DNA from: JAJPXC01 sp964517875
GTDB lineage: Bacteria; Bacteroidota; Bacteroidia; Bacteroidales; Muribaculaceae
NCBI GenBank assembly: GCA_964517875.1
Contig: CAZFEU010000001.1
Location: forward strand, 124,001-188,000
DNA: 64,000 nucleotides
Reading direction: 5' to 3'
This document shows, piece after piece, positions 25,110-35,320 of the stretch. Position numbers and translations under genes: made by a program. The stretch's first letter is position 1. Each line of letters starts with the position of its first letter. Under the pieces are notes generated by a model, which was not told the origin of the DNA, searched no databases, and worked only from the letters and a program-made list of their open reading frames with translations.

Positions 25110-27317
25110 ATGATACAAGTAGTGGTGAAGCGCGACGGACGCGTCGTGGGCTACAACGAAGAGAAAATCAAGGCGGCAATTCGCAAGGCAATGATACAAA
25201 CCGAAGCCGGTGAAGACGAAGCTCTGATACAACGCATCGCCGACCGTATTGGCATGACAGGCAAGGACAAGATGACCGTAGAGGAAATCCAGGACCGCGT
25301 GGAAGTCGAGCTGATGAAAAGCCCTCGCAAGGAAGTGGCAAAACGCTACATAGCATACCGCGACCAGCGCAACATAGCACGTCGAGCCAAAACACGCGAC
25401 ATGTTCCTTGAAATCATCGAGGCCAAGAACAACGACATCACCCGCGAAAACGCCAACATGAACACCGATTCGCCAGCGGGCATGATGATGAAATTCGCTT
25501 CGGAGACCACAAAACCCTTTGTCGACGACTACCTGCTGTCGAGCGAGGCTCGAGAGGCAGTGCGCCACGGCTACTTGCACATACACGACAAGGACTACTA
25601 CCCGACAAAGAGCCTTACTTGCGTCCAGCACCCCCTGAACCGCATACTACAACACGGCTTCACTGCCGGACATGGAGAGTCGCGCCCGGCGAAACGCATC
25701 GAGACAGCTTCTATAATAGCTTGTATATCGCTCGAGACCGCTCAGAACGAGATGCACGGCGGTCAAGCCATACCGGCATTCGACTTCTACCTCGCACCCT
25801 TTGTGCGCTCATCATTCATCGAGGAGGTAAAGAATATCGAGGCCATTAGCGGCGAGGACTACTCCGACTTATATAATGTGGAGATAACCGATTTTGAGAA
25901 ACGGCCACTCGACGGCCTAAAGGGGAAGGAGCGCGCATTGCAGCACGCCATCAACCGCACCACCGCCCGAGTACACCAGGCTATGGAGGCTTTTATCCAC
26001 AATATGAACACAATCCACTCACGCGGAGGTAATCAGGTAGTGTTCAGCTCAATCAACTATGGAACTGACACATCGGCTGAAGGCCGATGTATAATACGCG
26101 AGTTATTAATGTCGACCTACGAAGGAGTTGGAAATGGAGCCACCGCGATATTTCCGATACAGATATGGAAGAAAAAACGCGGCGTAAGTTATCTGCCAGG
26201 CGACCGCAACTACGACCTCTACCAGCTTGCATGTAAAGTGACAGCACGTAGATTCTTCCCCAACTTCGTAAACCTCGACGCCACCTTCAACCAGCATGAG
26301 CTGTGGAGTGCCGACGACCCCGAACGATACAAATATGAAGTAGCCACTATGGGATGCCGCACACGCGTGTTCGAGAACCGTCATGGAGAAAAAACATCGA
26401 TAGGCCGCGGCAACCTCAGCTTCTCCACCATCAACCTGGTGAGAATGGCCATCGAAGTGATGAATATTAAAGACCACCAAGAACGCATAGACCGCTTCTT
26501 TGCCAAACTTGATGAAATTCTTGACATAACCGCACGTCAACTTTGTGATCGTTTTGATTTCCAAAAGACGGCGTTGGTCAAGCAGTTCCCCCTGCTTATG
26601 TCGCGCCTCTGGAACGGAGCCGACAATATGCGCCCTGACGACACTATTGAGCCGGTAATCAACCAGGGCACACTCGGCATAGGTTTCATTGGGCTGGCAG
26701 AATGCCTTGTGGCTCTTACCGGCAAACATCATGGCGAAAGTGATGATGCACAGAAACTTGGTTTACGAATCATAGGGCACATGCGCAGCAGAGTCAACGA
26801 ATATTCCGAAAAATACGGTCACAACTTCTCCGTGCTCGCCACTCCAGCCGAAGGCCTGTCAGGTAAATTCACCGCCAAGGATCGCAAAAGCTTCGGCATT
26901 ATCCCCGGCGTAACCGACCGCACCTATTACACCAACTCCAACCACGTGCCCGTTTACTACCACTGCTCACCTCGCCACAAAGCTAAAATAGAAGCCCCAT
27001 ACCACGAACTTACACGCGGCGGTCACATATTTTACGTAGAGCTTGACGGCGATGCCACTCATAATCCTCAGGCAATATCAGATATCGTGGACTTGATGGA
27101 TCGTCACAACATAGGTTATTGTTCCGTAAACCATAACCGTAACCGCTGCATGGAGTGTGGTTATGAGGATGCCAAGGAAGGCCTTGAATCATGTCCCAAA
27201 TGCGGCAGCAAGCACATCGACCGTTTGCAGCGTATTACAGGGTACCTCGTAGGCACAACCGACAGATGGAACAGTGCGAAACTTGCCGAGCTCAACGATC
27301 GAGTAGTGCACAAATGA
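25110..27317 (+). CDS. nrdD: anaerobic ribonucleoside-triphosphate reductase
   Basis: Class III glycyl-radical enzyme making deoxyribonucleotides without oxygen. 735 residues: an N-terminal ATP-cone allosteric domain (about 1-95), then the catalytic barrel. Near the C-terminus is a four-Cys zinc site, CMEC...CPKC, and the glycyl radical loop ITGYLVGTTDRW, with G711 the likely radical site. The upstream region has its own promoter and a long hairpin. The stop overlaps the nrdG start. Confidence 0.95.
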   Translation: MIQVVVKRDGRVVGYNEEKIKAAIRKAMIQTEAGEDEALIQRIADRIGMTGKDKMTVEEIQDRVEVELMKSPRKEVAKRYIAYRDQRNIARRAKTRDMFLEIIEAKNNDITRENANMNTDSPAGMMMKFASETTKPFVDDYLLSSEAREAVRHGYLHIHDKDYYPTKSLTCVQHPLNRILQHGFTAGHGESRPAKRIETASIIACISLETAQNEMHGGQAIPAFDFYLAPFVRSSFIEEVKNIEAISGEDYSDLYNVEITDFEKRPLDGLKGKERALQHAINRTTARVHQAMEAFIHNMNTIHSRGGNQVVFSSINYGTDTSAEGRCIIRELLMSTYEGVGNGATAIFPIQIWKKKRGVSYLPGDRNYDLYQLACKVTARRFFPNFVNLDATFNQHELWSADDPERYKYEVATMGCRTRVFENRHGEKTSIGRGNLSFSTINLVRMAIEVMNIKDHQERIDRFFAKLDEILDITARQLCDRFDFQKTALVKQFPLLMSRLWNGADNMRPDDTIEPVINQGTLGIGFIGLAECLVALTGKHHGESDDAQKLGLRIIGHMRSRVNEYSEKYGHNFSVLATPAEGLSGKFTAKDRKSFGIIPGVTDRTYYTNSNHVPVYYHCSPRHKAKIEAPYHELTRGGHIFYVELDGDATHNPQAISDIVDLMDRHNIGYCSVNHNRNRCMECGYEDAKEGLESCPKCGSKHIDRLQRITGYLVGTTDRWNSAKLAELNDRVVHK

Positions 27318-27832
27318 TCACCGAAGAAACTAAGCACAGCACATTACGCATAATCAGGGTTGTCGACGGCACGAGCGTCGATGGCCCTGGTTTGCGCACA
27401 TCCATTTATCTGGCAGGTTGCGACCACCACTGCCCCGGATGCCATAATCCCTCCACCTGGCCACACAATGCGGGTGAAGATGTCTCTATCGACGAAATTG
27501 TAGAGCACGTTGCCGCAAACGACTTCGATGTCACCCTCACAGGAGGAGATCCATTATATCAACCTCAAGGTGTCAAAATACTGGTAAATAGGCTGAAACA
27601 AATAGGACTAAACGTATGGCTGTACACAGGATTCACTTACGAAGAAATAACCGCCAGACATGAGTTGTGCGATGCCATAGCAGAAGTTGACGTAGTAGTC
27701 GACGGCCCATTTATCGCATCGTTGAAAGACGAAAATCTAATGTTTCGAGGCTCCTCCAATCAACGTCTCATCGACAACCGCCGCTCAACCCCAGGACAAA
27801 TCATCCTGTACGATTATAAGCCACTAATATAG
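27314..27832 (+). CDS. nrdG: anaerobic ribonucleotide reductase activating protein
   Basis: Radical SAM activase that installs the glycyl radical on NrdD. The ATG at 27314 overlaps the nrdD stop as ATGA, giving 172 residues. The longer frame back to 27191 lies inside nrdD and is not used. The [4Fe-4S] motif CxxxCxxC is C36, C40, C43 in GCDHHCPGCHN. TLTGGDPLYQP is the SAM-binding GGE-like motif. Translational coupling keeps the activase in ratio with its target. Confidence 0.94.
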   Translation: MITEETKHSTLRIIRVVDGTSVDGPGLRTSIYLAGCDHHCPGCHNPSTWPHNAGEDVSIDEIVEHVAANDFDVTLTGGDPLYQPQGVKILVNRLKQIGLNVWLYTGFTYEEITARHELCDAIAEVDVVVDGPFIASLKDENLMFRGSSNQRLIDNRRSTPGQIILYDYKPLI

Positions 27833-27924
27833 CTGATTTCCACGACGCGAGAACCACGAAATGGAAGAGGAATAATAAAAACGAGGTTTATCGCAAAATT
27901 TATTTACAAATAAGGGGAAAAGCA

Positions 27925-27956
27925 TTGGTGTAGATTGTTGAAAATTTGTAATTTTG
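27925..27956 (+). promoter_or_regulatory. promoter of purH and the mre cluster
   Basis: TAATTTTG (27949-27956) is a full -7 box, 28 bp before the ATG, with a possible TTG -33 at 27925-27927. Confidence 0.55.
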
Positions 27957-27983
27957 CACCGTAATATAGACATCTAAATCATT

Positions 27984-29507
27984 ATGGCGGAAAAACCAAT
28001 CAAAACCGCACTTATTTCAGTGTTTTATAAAGACGGTTTGGACGAAATACTCGCTTTGCTGCACAAAGACGGTGTGAAATTTCTATCAACCGGAGGTACA
28101 AGATCTTTCATCGAAAAGCTCGGATATGATTGCGAGGCTGTAGAAGACCTCACAGGGTATCCCTCTATACTTGGCGGACGTGTCAAAACTCTACATCCCA
28201 AGGTATTCGGCGGCATACTCAATCGTCGTGACAATGAAAGCGACAAACAGCAGACTGCACAATACGACATCCCGGGCATTGATCTGGTGATCGTCGACCT
28301 GTACCCATTTGAAGCAACGGTTGCGTCAGGAGCTTCTGACGATGAAATCATAGAGAAAATTGATATAGGCGGCATATCGCTTATACGTGCCGCCGCCAAA
28401 AACTATAACGACGTAGTTATTGTGGCTTCAAAGGAGCAATATCAACCTCTTGCCGACTTGCTCAAAGCGCAAGGTGCGAAAACCACACTTGACCAACGCC
28501 GATGGTTTGCCACACAAGCATTTAAGGTATCTTCAGGCTACGACAGCGCAATATTCAGCTACTTCGAGGGCACTAACGACCCATCGGCTCTGCGTCTATC
28601 GCTCGACCACGCTAAAAAGATGCGTTATGGCGAGAATCCACATCAGGTAGGACAATTTTTTGGCGACTTGGGCGCTATGTTTGACCAGCTCCATGGAAAG
28701 GAAATAAGCTATAACAATCTGCTCGACATCGATGCCGCCGTGGCCTTAATGAGCGAGTTTAGCACACCTACATTCGCAATTTTAAAACATAATAACGCTT
28801 GTGGTCTTGCTTCACGCGACACCATGCTTCAGGCCTGGACCGATGCACTTGCCGGCGACCCGGTATCGGCATTCGGCGGAGTGCTTATCGCCAACCGTGA
28901 AATTGATTCTGCGGCTGCCGAGGAAATCAACAAAATATTCTTTGAGGTTATAATCGCGCCCGCTTACACCGCTGACGCATTAGAAATCCTGAAACAGAAG
29001 AAAAACCGCATTATCCTCTTACAGAAAGCACCACTTACCACCCGCCGCCAGGTGCGCACTGTGCTCAACGGCGCATTGGTGCAGGATCGCGACACAAAGG
29101 TGGAAACACCCGAGGATCTCACAGTGGTGACTACCAAGGCTCCTGATAATACTGAAATCACCGACATGCTCTTTGCCAACAAGATTGTGAAACACTCCAA
29201 GAGCAATGCCATCGTTCTGGCCAAGAACGGTATGCTTCTCGGAAGCGGAGTAGGGCAGACATCACGTGTCGATGCGCTTAAACAGGCAATTGCCAAAGCG
29301 CAGTCGTTCAATCTTGACCTCAAAGGCGCTGTAATGGCATCCGACGCATTCTTCCCCTTCGGCGACTGTGTTGAAATAGCCCATCAGGCAGGCATTAACG
29401 CCGTAATTCAGCCTGGCGGCTCAATCCGCGACAACGAGTCGGTTGATTACTGCAATGCACACAACATGGCAATGGTGACTACCGGCATACGCCACTTCAA
29501 ACACTAA
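27984..29507 (+). CDS. purH: bifunctional AICAR transformylase / IMP cyclohydrolase
   Basis: Last two steps of IMP synthesis. The N-terminal MGS-like IMP cyclohydrolase domain (about 1-200) contains STGGT and GGRVKTLHPKVFGGIL. The C-terminal AICAR transformylase domain carries KHNNACG with the key Lys-His pair and a DAFFPFGD motif. The 507 residues fit the family. It heads the cluster with mreB-mreC-mreD-PBP2-rodA, 62 bp before mreB. Confidence 0.96.
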   Translation: MAEKPIKTALISVFYKDGLDEILALLHKDGVKFLSTGGTRSFIEKLGYDCEAVEDLTGYPSILGGRVKTLHPKVFGGILNRRDNESDKQQTAQYDIPGIDLVIVDLYPFEATVASGASDDEIIEKIDIGGISLIRAAAKNYNDVVIVASKEQYQPLADLLKAQGAKTTLDQRRWFATQAFKVSSGYDSAIFSYFEGTNDPSALRLSLDHAKKMRYGENPHQVGQFFGDLGAMFDQLHGKEISYNNLLDIDAAVALMSEFSTPTFAILKHNNACGLASRDTMLQAWTDALAGDPVSAFGGVLIANREIDSAAAEEINKIFFEVIIAPAYTADALEILKQKKNRIILLQKAPLTTRRQVRTVLNGALVQDRDTKVETPEDLTVVTTKAPDNTEITDMLFANKIVKHSKSNAIVLAKNGMLLGSGVGQTSRVDALKQAIAKAQSFNLDLKGAVMASDAFFPFGDCVEIAHQAGINAVIQPGGSIRDNESVDYCNAHNMAMVTTGIRHFKH

Positions 29508-29569
29508 TGAATTAATTCGTAAAGAACTGATATTAACTCTCCCATTCAAAATTCTAACACTTCAATTTA

Positions 29570-30586
29570 ATGAGCTTATTCTCACTTACTAAAGAAATAG
29601 CCATCGACCTTGGCACCGCCAATACTATCATAATCCACAATGGCAAGATAGTGATTGACGAGCCATCAATCGTGGCACTCGATCGTCGTACCGACAAATT
29701 GATTGCCGTGGGCAAAGAAGCCCAGCAAATGCAAGGTAAAGAAAATGATCATATACGCACTGTGCGCCCTCTGCGTAAGGGTGTAATTGCTGATTTCAAT
29801 GCCGCAGAGCTGATGATCCGCGGGCTGGTGAAAAAAGCAAGCTCGCGCTCATGGTTCAGCCCATCGCTACGAATGGTAGTCGGCATCCCATCAGGCTCTA
29901 CCGAAGTTGAAATCCGTGCCGTCCGCGACTCCTCTGAGCACGCCGGGGGCCGTGACGTATATATGCTATATGAGCCCATGGCCGCAGCCCTGGGTATCGG
30001 ACTCGACGTTGAAGCCGCCGAAGGCAACATGATTGTCGACATAGGGGGTGGCACAACCGAGATCGCGGTGATTTCGCTCGGTGGTATTGTGAGCAATAAA
30101 AGTATACAGATAGCTGGTGACGACCTAACTGACGACATACAGGCCCACATGCGCCGTGCCCATAATGTAAGGGTTGGCGAACGCACAGCCGAGCTAATTA
30201 AGATAAATGTCGGCTCAGCCCTTACTGAGCTTGAGAATCCTCCTGCCGATTTCGTAGTACACGGCCCCAACCAAATGACGGCGTTGCCAATGGAGGTTCC
30301 TGTATCTTATCAAGAAATTTCACATTGCATCGAGAAATCAATCTCAAAGATAGAGGCCGCTGTGCTTGGTGCGCTGGAACAGACACCACCGGAGCTTTAC
30401 GCCGACATAGTTCGCAATGGCATATGGCTGGCCGGGGGTGGCGCTTTGATCCGCGGCCTTGATAAGCGTCTCACCGACAAGATAGGCATCCAGTTCCACA
30501 TAGCCGAAGACCCATTGCTCGCCGTGGCAAAAGGCACCGGTGTGGCTCTGAAGAATATTCAGAATTTCAGCTTCCTGATACGTTAA
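29570..30586 (+). CDS. mreB: rod shape-determining actin homologue
   Basis: Bacterial actin that guides lateral wall synthesis under the inner membrane. 338 residues. Phosphate 1 loop IDLGTANT lies near residue 13, MIVDIGGGTTEIAVIS is phosphate 2, and WLAGGGALIRGLD is the adenosine motif. An amphipathic N-terminus (MSLFSLTKE) suits membrane binding. It is the first of five elongasome genes in order B-C-D-PBP2-rodA. Confidence 0.96.
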   Translation: MSLFSLTKEIAIDLGTANTIIIHNGKIVIDEPSIVALDRRTDKLIAVGKEAQQMQGKENDHIRTVRPLRKGVIADFNAAELMIRGLVKKASSRSWFSPSLRMVVGIPSGSTEVEIRAVRDSSEHAGGRDVYMLYEPMAAALGIGLDVEAAEGNMIVDIGGGTTEIAVISLGGIVSNKSIQIAGDDLTDDIQAHMRRAHNVRVGERTAELIKINVGSALTELENPPADFVVHGPNQMTALPMEVPVSYQEISHCIEKSISKIEAAVLGALEQTPPELYADIVRNGIWLAGGGALIRGLDKRLTDKIGIQFHIAEDPLLAVAKGTGVALKNIQNFSFLIR

Positions 30587-30610
30587 GGAGTCAAGAGTAG
30601 AAACACCACC

Positions 30611-31480
30611 GTGCGCAGCCTGTTAGACTTTCTTGTAAGGCGCAGCCCTGTGATGGTATTCCTGTTATATGTAATACTGTCATGTGTGTTGCTGTTTAAC
30701 CGCAACCCCTATCAACATCATGTCTACATGACTTCGGCAGGGGCTGTGGCTTCTACGGTCTATGAAAAAGCGTCGACAATATCATCGTATTTCAACCTGC
30801 GCGATATTAACGAAGACCTGCAACTACGCAACGCCTCGCTTGAAGGAGAAGTGATAGGATTGCGTAACTTACTACGCACATACACCGATTCTGTTTATGC
30901 TGATACTGTAAAAGTTGTGCCCGAGCTTCAACCCTTTAAGTTCACAGTAGCTCACGTAATTAACAACAGCATATCAAAACCATTCAACTACATTACCCTT
31001 GACCGAGGTGAGCTCGACGGAATATCCCAGGATATGGGTGTCGTAGATCAGAATGGGGTAGTAGGTCTTGTCAACCTCACCGGTCCGCACAATGCACGTG
31101 TATTATCGCTTCTAAATCTCAACTTCATGCTTTCTTGTCGAGTAAAAGGTACCGAAACATTTGGCTCACTCACATGGGACGGTAATGACTACCGATATGC
31201 ATTGCTTGAAGAGCTCCCCAAACACACTGTCTTCGAGGCCGGTGACACGGTGGTAACTACCGGATACTCCGGTACTTTCCCCGAGAATGTGCCTGTTGGC
31301 ATCATCGAGGGTACGAGTCCCAACTCAAATGATAACTTCTATACACTCAAGGTGAGATTACTTACCGACTTCTCGCAGCTATCAACCGTGAGAGTAGTTG
31401 ATAACACCTTACTCAAGGAAATCCGTGACGTGGAGCTTAGAGATCTGCCTCACGAGGATCCCGACAACAGCAAGAAATGA
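30611..31480 (+). CDS. mreC: rod shape-determining protein MreC
   Basis: Bitopic elongasome scaffold that activates PBP2. It begins with GTG at 30611, giving 289 residues. One membrane helix (about 13-30), a coiled-coil stretch (about 60-92) and the periplasmic beta-domain with GELDGISQDMGVV and a VTTGYSGTFPENVPVG block follow. The ATG of mreD overlaps the mreC stop by four bases. Confidence 0.92.
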   Translation: MRSLLDFLVRRSPVMVFLLYVILSCVLLFNRNPYQHHVYMTSAGAVASTVYEKASTISSYFNLRDINEDLQLRNASLEGEVIGLRNLLRTYTDSVYADTVKVVPELQPFKFTVAHVINNSISKPFNYITLDRGELDGISQDMGVVDQNGVVGLVNLTGPHNARVLSLLNLNFMLSCRVKGTETFGSLTWDGNDYRYALLEELPKHTVFEAGDTVVTTGYSGTFPENVPVGIIEGTSPNSNDNFYTLKVRLLTDFSQLSTVRVVDNTLLKEIRDVELRDLPHEDPDNSKK

Positions 31481-31998
31481 CCCGAGTAATACTCAAATAT
31501 ATAATGATGTTCATCCTGCTTGTGTTAGCACAGGCAGTGGTGTTCAACAACCTGTGCCTATATAATGTGGCATTTCCATTGGTATTCATATATTTCATAT
31601 TACGGCTTCCAATCACTCTGGATATTAACTGGGTCATGACATTCTCTTTCTGTATCGGCCTGGCAGTCGATATCTTCTCCGACACTCAGGGTGTCAACGC
31701 CTTATGCTGCACGCTCTTGTCGGTAGTGCGCAAACCCACACTCGGACTATATCTGAGTCGCGGAGACGAAATGACTGACCCCGAGCCATCAATCAAGTCG
31801 TTAGGCTTGCTGGTGTATATGAAGTATCTCATTACACTTGTTCTGTTTTATTGTTTAATGTATTTCTTGATCGAGTCATTCTCATTCTTCAACCCACTGA
31901 GGATGCTCGTCCGCATAGTGGCCAGCAGCTTACTGACTTTTGTACTAATTCTGGCCATCGACTCTCTCACCCTGCGCCGACATGCGAAAAGATTATAA
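31477..31998 (+). CDS. mreD: rod shape-determining protein MreD
   Basis: A 173-residue inner-membrane protein with about five to six hydrophobic segments and few long loops. Family similarity is weak, as usual for MreD, but the position between mreC and PBP2 and the overlap with both (ATGA at 31477, 17 bp with PBP2) support the call. Confidence 0.85.
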   Translation: MTRVILKYIMMFILLVLAQAVVFNNLCLYNVAFPLVFIYFILRLPITLDINWVMTFSFCIGLAVDIFSDTQGVNALCCTLLSVVRKPTLGLYLSRGDEMTDPEPSIKSLGLLVYMKYLITLVLFYCLMYFLIESFSFFNPLRMLVRIVASSLLTFVLILAIDSLTLRRHAKRL

Positions 31999-33844
31999 TC
32001 TTGAAAAACGAAAATATGTAATCATCGCATTTCTGCTCGTGATAGCCTCGATATTCGCATGCAGGCTTTACGAGTTGCAGATGGCTGATGAAAAATACAA
32101 GGAATCTGCCGATATAAATGCCTTCTTAAAGAAGACATTGTACCCTTCACGCGGTTTAATCTACGATCGTAATGGAGAGCTTATTGTGTACAATCAGCCC
32201 GCATATGATGTGATGATAATACCGCGCGACGTGAAGACCCTCGACACAGTCGACTTATGTCGCACACTCAATATCACACCGGAGCAATTGAGAAAACGGT
32301 TTGAGGATATGCGCAATCCTCACCTCAATCCGGGCTATTCGTCATATACCCCTCAGCGACTCATATCACACCTGTCGGCCGAGGATTATGGGCGCCTCCA
32401 AGAAAAGTTGTATCGATATCCGGGGTTCTTTATCCAAAAGCGTATTCTAAGGCAGTATAACCACAGTCTCGCCGCCAACGTACTTGGTAACATTCGCGAG
32501 GTTAATGCCAACGATATTAAAAATGACAAGTATTATCAGCCCGGTGACTACTGCGGTGACCTGGGCGTGGAGAAAAGCTATGAGTCTTATCTGCGCGGCG
32601 TCAAGGGTGCGGAGATATTAATGCGCGATGCTCACGGACGCATAAAAGGGCGATATGATGGCGGAGCCAATGATGTACAGCCTATTTCGGGTAGAAATAT
32701 TAAGTTAAGTCTCGACTACAAGCTACAAGCTTATGCTGAAAGCCTGATGGTTAATAAAATAGGTGCTATAGTCGCTATTGAGCCGGAAACTGGCGAAATC
32801 CTTGCTCTCGTGACGAGCCCTAATTACGACCCCACACTGCTGGTGGGTCGCCAACGTGGCGAAAACTACCGTACACTCGTCAACGACCCTGAAAAGCCCC
32901 TGTATGACCGTGCTTTAATGGGTGCTTACCCCCCTGGCTCCACTTTCAAGCCAACGCAGGGTTTAATACTTCTTGAGGAAAATATAATAAACTTGAGTAC
33001 ACCTTATCCCTGCTCTCACGGTTATATCAACGGAGGGTTGAGAGTAGGATGTCACGGACATGCATCCCCTCTGCCGCTCAAACCGGCATTGCAGACATCG
33101 TGCAACGCATTTTTCTGCTGGGGATTCAAAAATATGGTAGACCGCCGTTCGAAGTATGGCACTTCAGCTGATGCTTTTGAAGTATGGAAGAAGCATCTCG
33201 TTTCGATGGGCTACGGCTACAAACTCGGTGTTGACCTGCCCGGGGAGGGTAGGGGCTTCCTTCCCAATGCACAGTACTACAACAAGGCGTACGGCGAAGG
33301 GCATTGGAGCGCTAACACTATCATTTCTGTGTCTATCGGACAAGGTGAGGTACTTGCTACACCCTTACAGATAGCCAATCTCGGTGCCACAATAGCAAAT
33401 CGCGGATGGTTCAGAACGCCACATGTGGTTAAAGAAATACAAGATACAATCCTACCGGAAGAGCTACTTGAGAAACGCTACCCCACAATCGACGCAAGGC
33501 ATTATGATGCGATAGCCGAGGGTATGCGTATGGCCGTAACCGGTGGCACTTGCCGTCGCGCCAACATACCCGATTTCGAGGTATGTGGCAAAACCGGTAC
33601 TGCTCAAAATCCTCATGGGCGCGACCACTCAGCTTTCTTAGGATTTGCCCCATACCGCGATCCGAAGATAGCAGTGTGCGTATATGTTGAAAACGGCGGT
33701 TGGGGCGCTACTTACGGTGTGCCTATCGGAGCGCTCGTGATTGAAAAATACTTGCGCGGATACATCCCCCCGGAGCGAAAAGCAATGGAAACAGAGATGC
33801 TCAATGCCAATTCAAAATTGCTAAGTGGCGTAAAAAAACATTAA
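31982..33844 (+). CDS. mrdA: penicillin-binding protein 2 (elongation transpeptidase)
   Basis: Monofunctional class B transpeptidase that cross-links lateral-wall peptidoglycan. 620 residues with an N-terminal anchor (about 10-28), a pedestal domain, then the transpeptidase. The nucleophile is S320 in the SxxK motif STFK (K323), SCN is in LQTSCNAFF, and KTG is K537-G539 in CGKTGTAQ. It overlaps mreD and is followed by rodA, its glycosyltransferase partner. Confidence 0.95.
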   Translation: MRKDYNLEKRKYVIIAFLLVIASIFACRLYELQMADEKYKESADINAFLKKTLYPSRGLIYDRNGELIVYNQPAYDVMIIPRDVKTLDTVDLCRTLNITPEQLRKRFEDMRNPHLNPGYSSYTPQRLISHLSAEDYGRLQEKLYRYPGFFIQKRILRQYNHSLAANVLGNIREVNANDIKNDKYYQPGDYCGDLGVEKSYESYLRGVKGAEILMRDAHGRIKGRYDGGANDVQPISGRNIKLSLDYKLQAYAESLMVNKIGAIVAIEPETGEILALVTSPNYDPTLLVGRQRGENYRTLVNDPEKPLYDRALMGAYPPGSTFKPTQGLILLEENIINLSTPYPCSHGYINGGLRVGCHGHASPLPLKPALQTSCNAFFCWGFKNMVDRRSKYGTSADAFEVWKKHLVSMGYGYKLGVDLPGEGRGFLPNAQYYNKAYGEGHWSANTIISVSIGQGEVLATPLQIANLGATIANRGWFRTPHVVKEIQDTILPEELLEKRYPTIDARHYDAIAEGMRMAVTGGTCRRANIPDFEVCGKTGTAQNPHGRDHSAFLGFAPYRDPKIAVCVYVENGGWGATYGVPIGALVIEKYLRGYIPPERKAMETEMLNANSKLLSGVKKH

Positions 33845-33856
33845 CACCCTGAAGCT

Positions 33857-35320
33857 GTGATAACCGCCCGACCTACTCCATCGATTTTCCGATCGCTTGA
33901 CTGGTTCACGATCGTGCTTTATCTACTGCTTGTAATGGCAGGGGCAATAAGTATATATGCCGCAAGCTACAACTTTGATAATGCCTCGATATTTGACATG
34001 TCGGCATTCTCAGGAAAGCAGATTCAGTGGATAGGAGTGAGCCTTGGTGTAGGACTTCTGCTGCTGGTGATAGACGCACGGATGTATGAGACTTATGCCT
34101 ACCCGGTATATATTGCGATGCTCATGCTGCTGCTAATCACGATATTCATAGCTCCCGATGTCAAGGGTTCGCGCTCATGGATAGTGTTCGGCTCATTTTC
34201 AATTCAGCCGGCTGAGTTTGCCAAATTTGCAACCGCATTGGCACTGGCTAAAATGTTTGATGCATATGGCTTTAGACTAAATGCCTCGGCAAGTAACTAC
34301 GTTAAGTCATTGGCTATAATTTTTCTGCCGGTACTGTTGATTCTTGCTCAGCATGAGACGGGGTCGGCACTGGTGTACATGTCGTTTTTCTTCGTGCTCT
34401 ACCGCGAAGGGATGAGCGGTCTTGTGCTACTTGGCGCTCTGTTTGCCGTAGTGATCTTCGTAGTTGCGGTGAAATATTCCACAGAGGTTATTTTCGGTGT
34501 CAGCGAGGGTGAATTCATTATCTATGCTCTGATTTTAGCCACTCTGCTCGGAATGGTGCTGATATATTGCCGCAACCTGCGCATGGCTCGGAATGTGTTG
34601 ATATGGTATATTGTGTCGATAGGGTTGATATACGGGCTAAGCGCATTTGATTTAATTCAACCGGGAGGTTGGTTCTTCATCGGCGTAATCGGTGTAACTT
34701 GCCTATATCTGATGATAGAGTATCTACAGACTCCGATGCGAAAGTTGCTCATCACTGTTGCCACGGCGATTTTGGCAATGACATTCATGTTCTCAGTGAA
34801 TTATGTGTTCAATAATGTGCTGGGCGCTCACCAGCAGATGCGCATCAAGGTTACTCTTGGCCTTGAGGAAGATCTGAAGGGAGGCGGTTATAATGTCAAC
34901 CAGTCAAAGATAGCCATTGGGTCGGGTGGATGGTCGGGAAAAGGATTTCTAAACGGCACTCAGACTAAACTGAAATATGTGCCTGAACAGCATACCGATT
35001 TTATATTTTGCACAATAGGTGAGGAGGAGGGTTTCATTGGCACTATTGCTGTAATGACGGCTTTCGTTCTCCTGATATTAAGAGTCATATCGCTTGCTGA
35101 GCGCCAGCCAACCACGTTCACCCGTGTGTATGCTTACTGCGTGGCAAGCATTTTCATCTTCCATTTCTGCATCAATATAGGCATGGTGATCGGACTGTGC
35201 CCTGTCATAGGCATACCGTTGCCATTTTTTAGCTACGGCGGTTCGTCGCTACTTGGATTTACCGTGCTGCTGTTCATAATGTTACGTCTTGACGCATCGC
35301 GTTTTGACAAGAATCTATAA
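33857..35320 (+). CDS. rodA: RodA SEDS peptidoglycan polymerase
   Basis: SEDS-family glycosyltransferase that polymerises lipid II during elongation, paired with PBP2. It starts with GTG and has 487 residues, longer than E. coli RodA (370). About ten membrane segments are predicted. The conserved blocks VKGSRSWI, QPAEFAK and EQHTDFIFCTIGEEEGF are present, as is the C-terminal PFFSYGGSS. The extra length is mostly in added helices around residues 190-290. Its stop shares TAATG with the next gene. Confidence 0.94.
   Translation: MITARPTPSIFRSLDWFTIVLYLLLVMAGAISIYAASYNFDNASIFDMSAFSGKQIQWIGVSLGVGLLLLVIDARMYETYAYPVYIAMLMLLLITIFIAPDVKGSRSWIVFGSFSIQPAEFAKFATALALAKMFDAYGFRLNASASNYVKSLAIIFLPVLLILAQHETGSALVYMSFFFVLYREGMSGLVLLGALFAVVIFVVAVKYSTEVIFGVSEGEFIIYALILATLLGMVLIYCRNLRMARNVLIWYIVSIGLIYGLSAFDLIQPGGWFFIGVIGVTCLYLMIEYLQTPMRKLLITVATAILAMTFMFSVNYVFNNVLGAHQQMRIKVTLGLEEDLKGGGYNVNQSKIAIGSGGWSGKGFLNGTQTKLKYVPEQHTDFIFCTIGEEEGFIGTIAVMTAFVLLILRVISLAERQPTTFTRVYAYCVASIFIFHFCINIGMVIGLCPVIGIPLPFFSYGGSSLLGFTVLLFIMLRLDASRFDKNL

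Noticed and set aside
25083..25631. 182-codon open frame antisense to nrdD
   Set aside because: Shadow of the GC-biased nrdD coding frame; composition is His/Val/Cys-rich and lacks any domain.
26106..26732. 208-codon open frame antisense to nrdD
   Set aside because: Mirror of nrdD codon usage with no family match.
27191..27313. N-terminal extension of nrdG
   Set aside because: It lies inside nrdD in another frame; the ATGA overlap at 27314 gives the family N-terminus.
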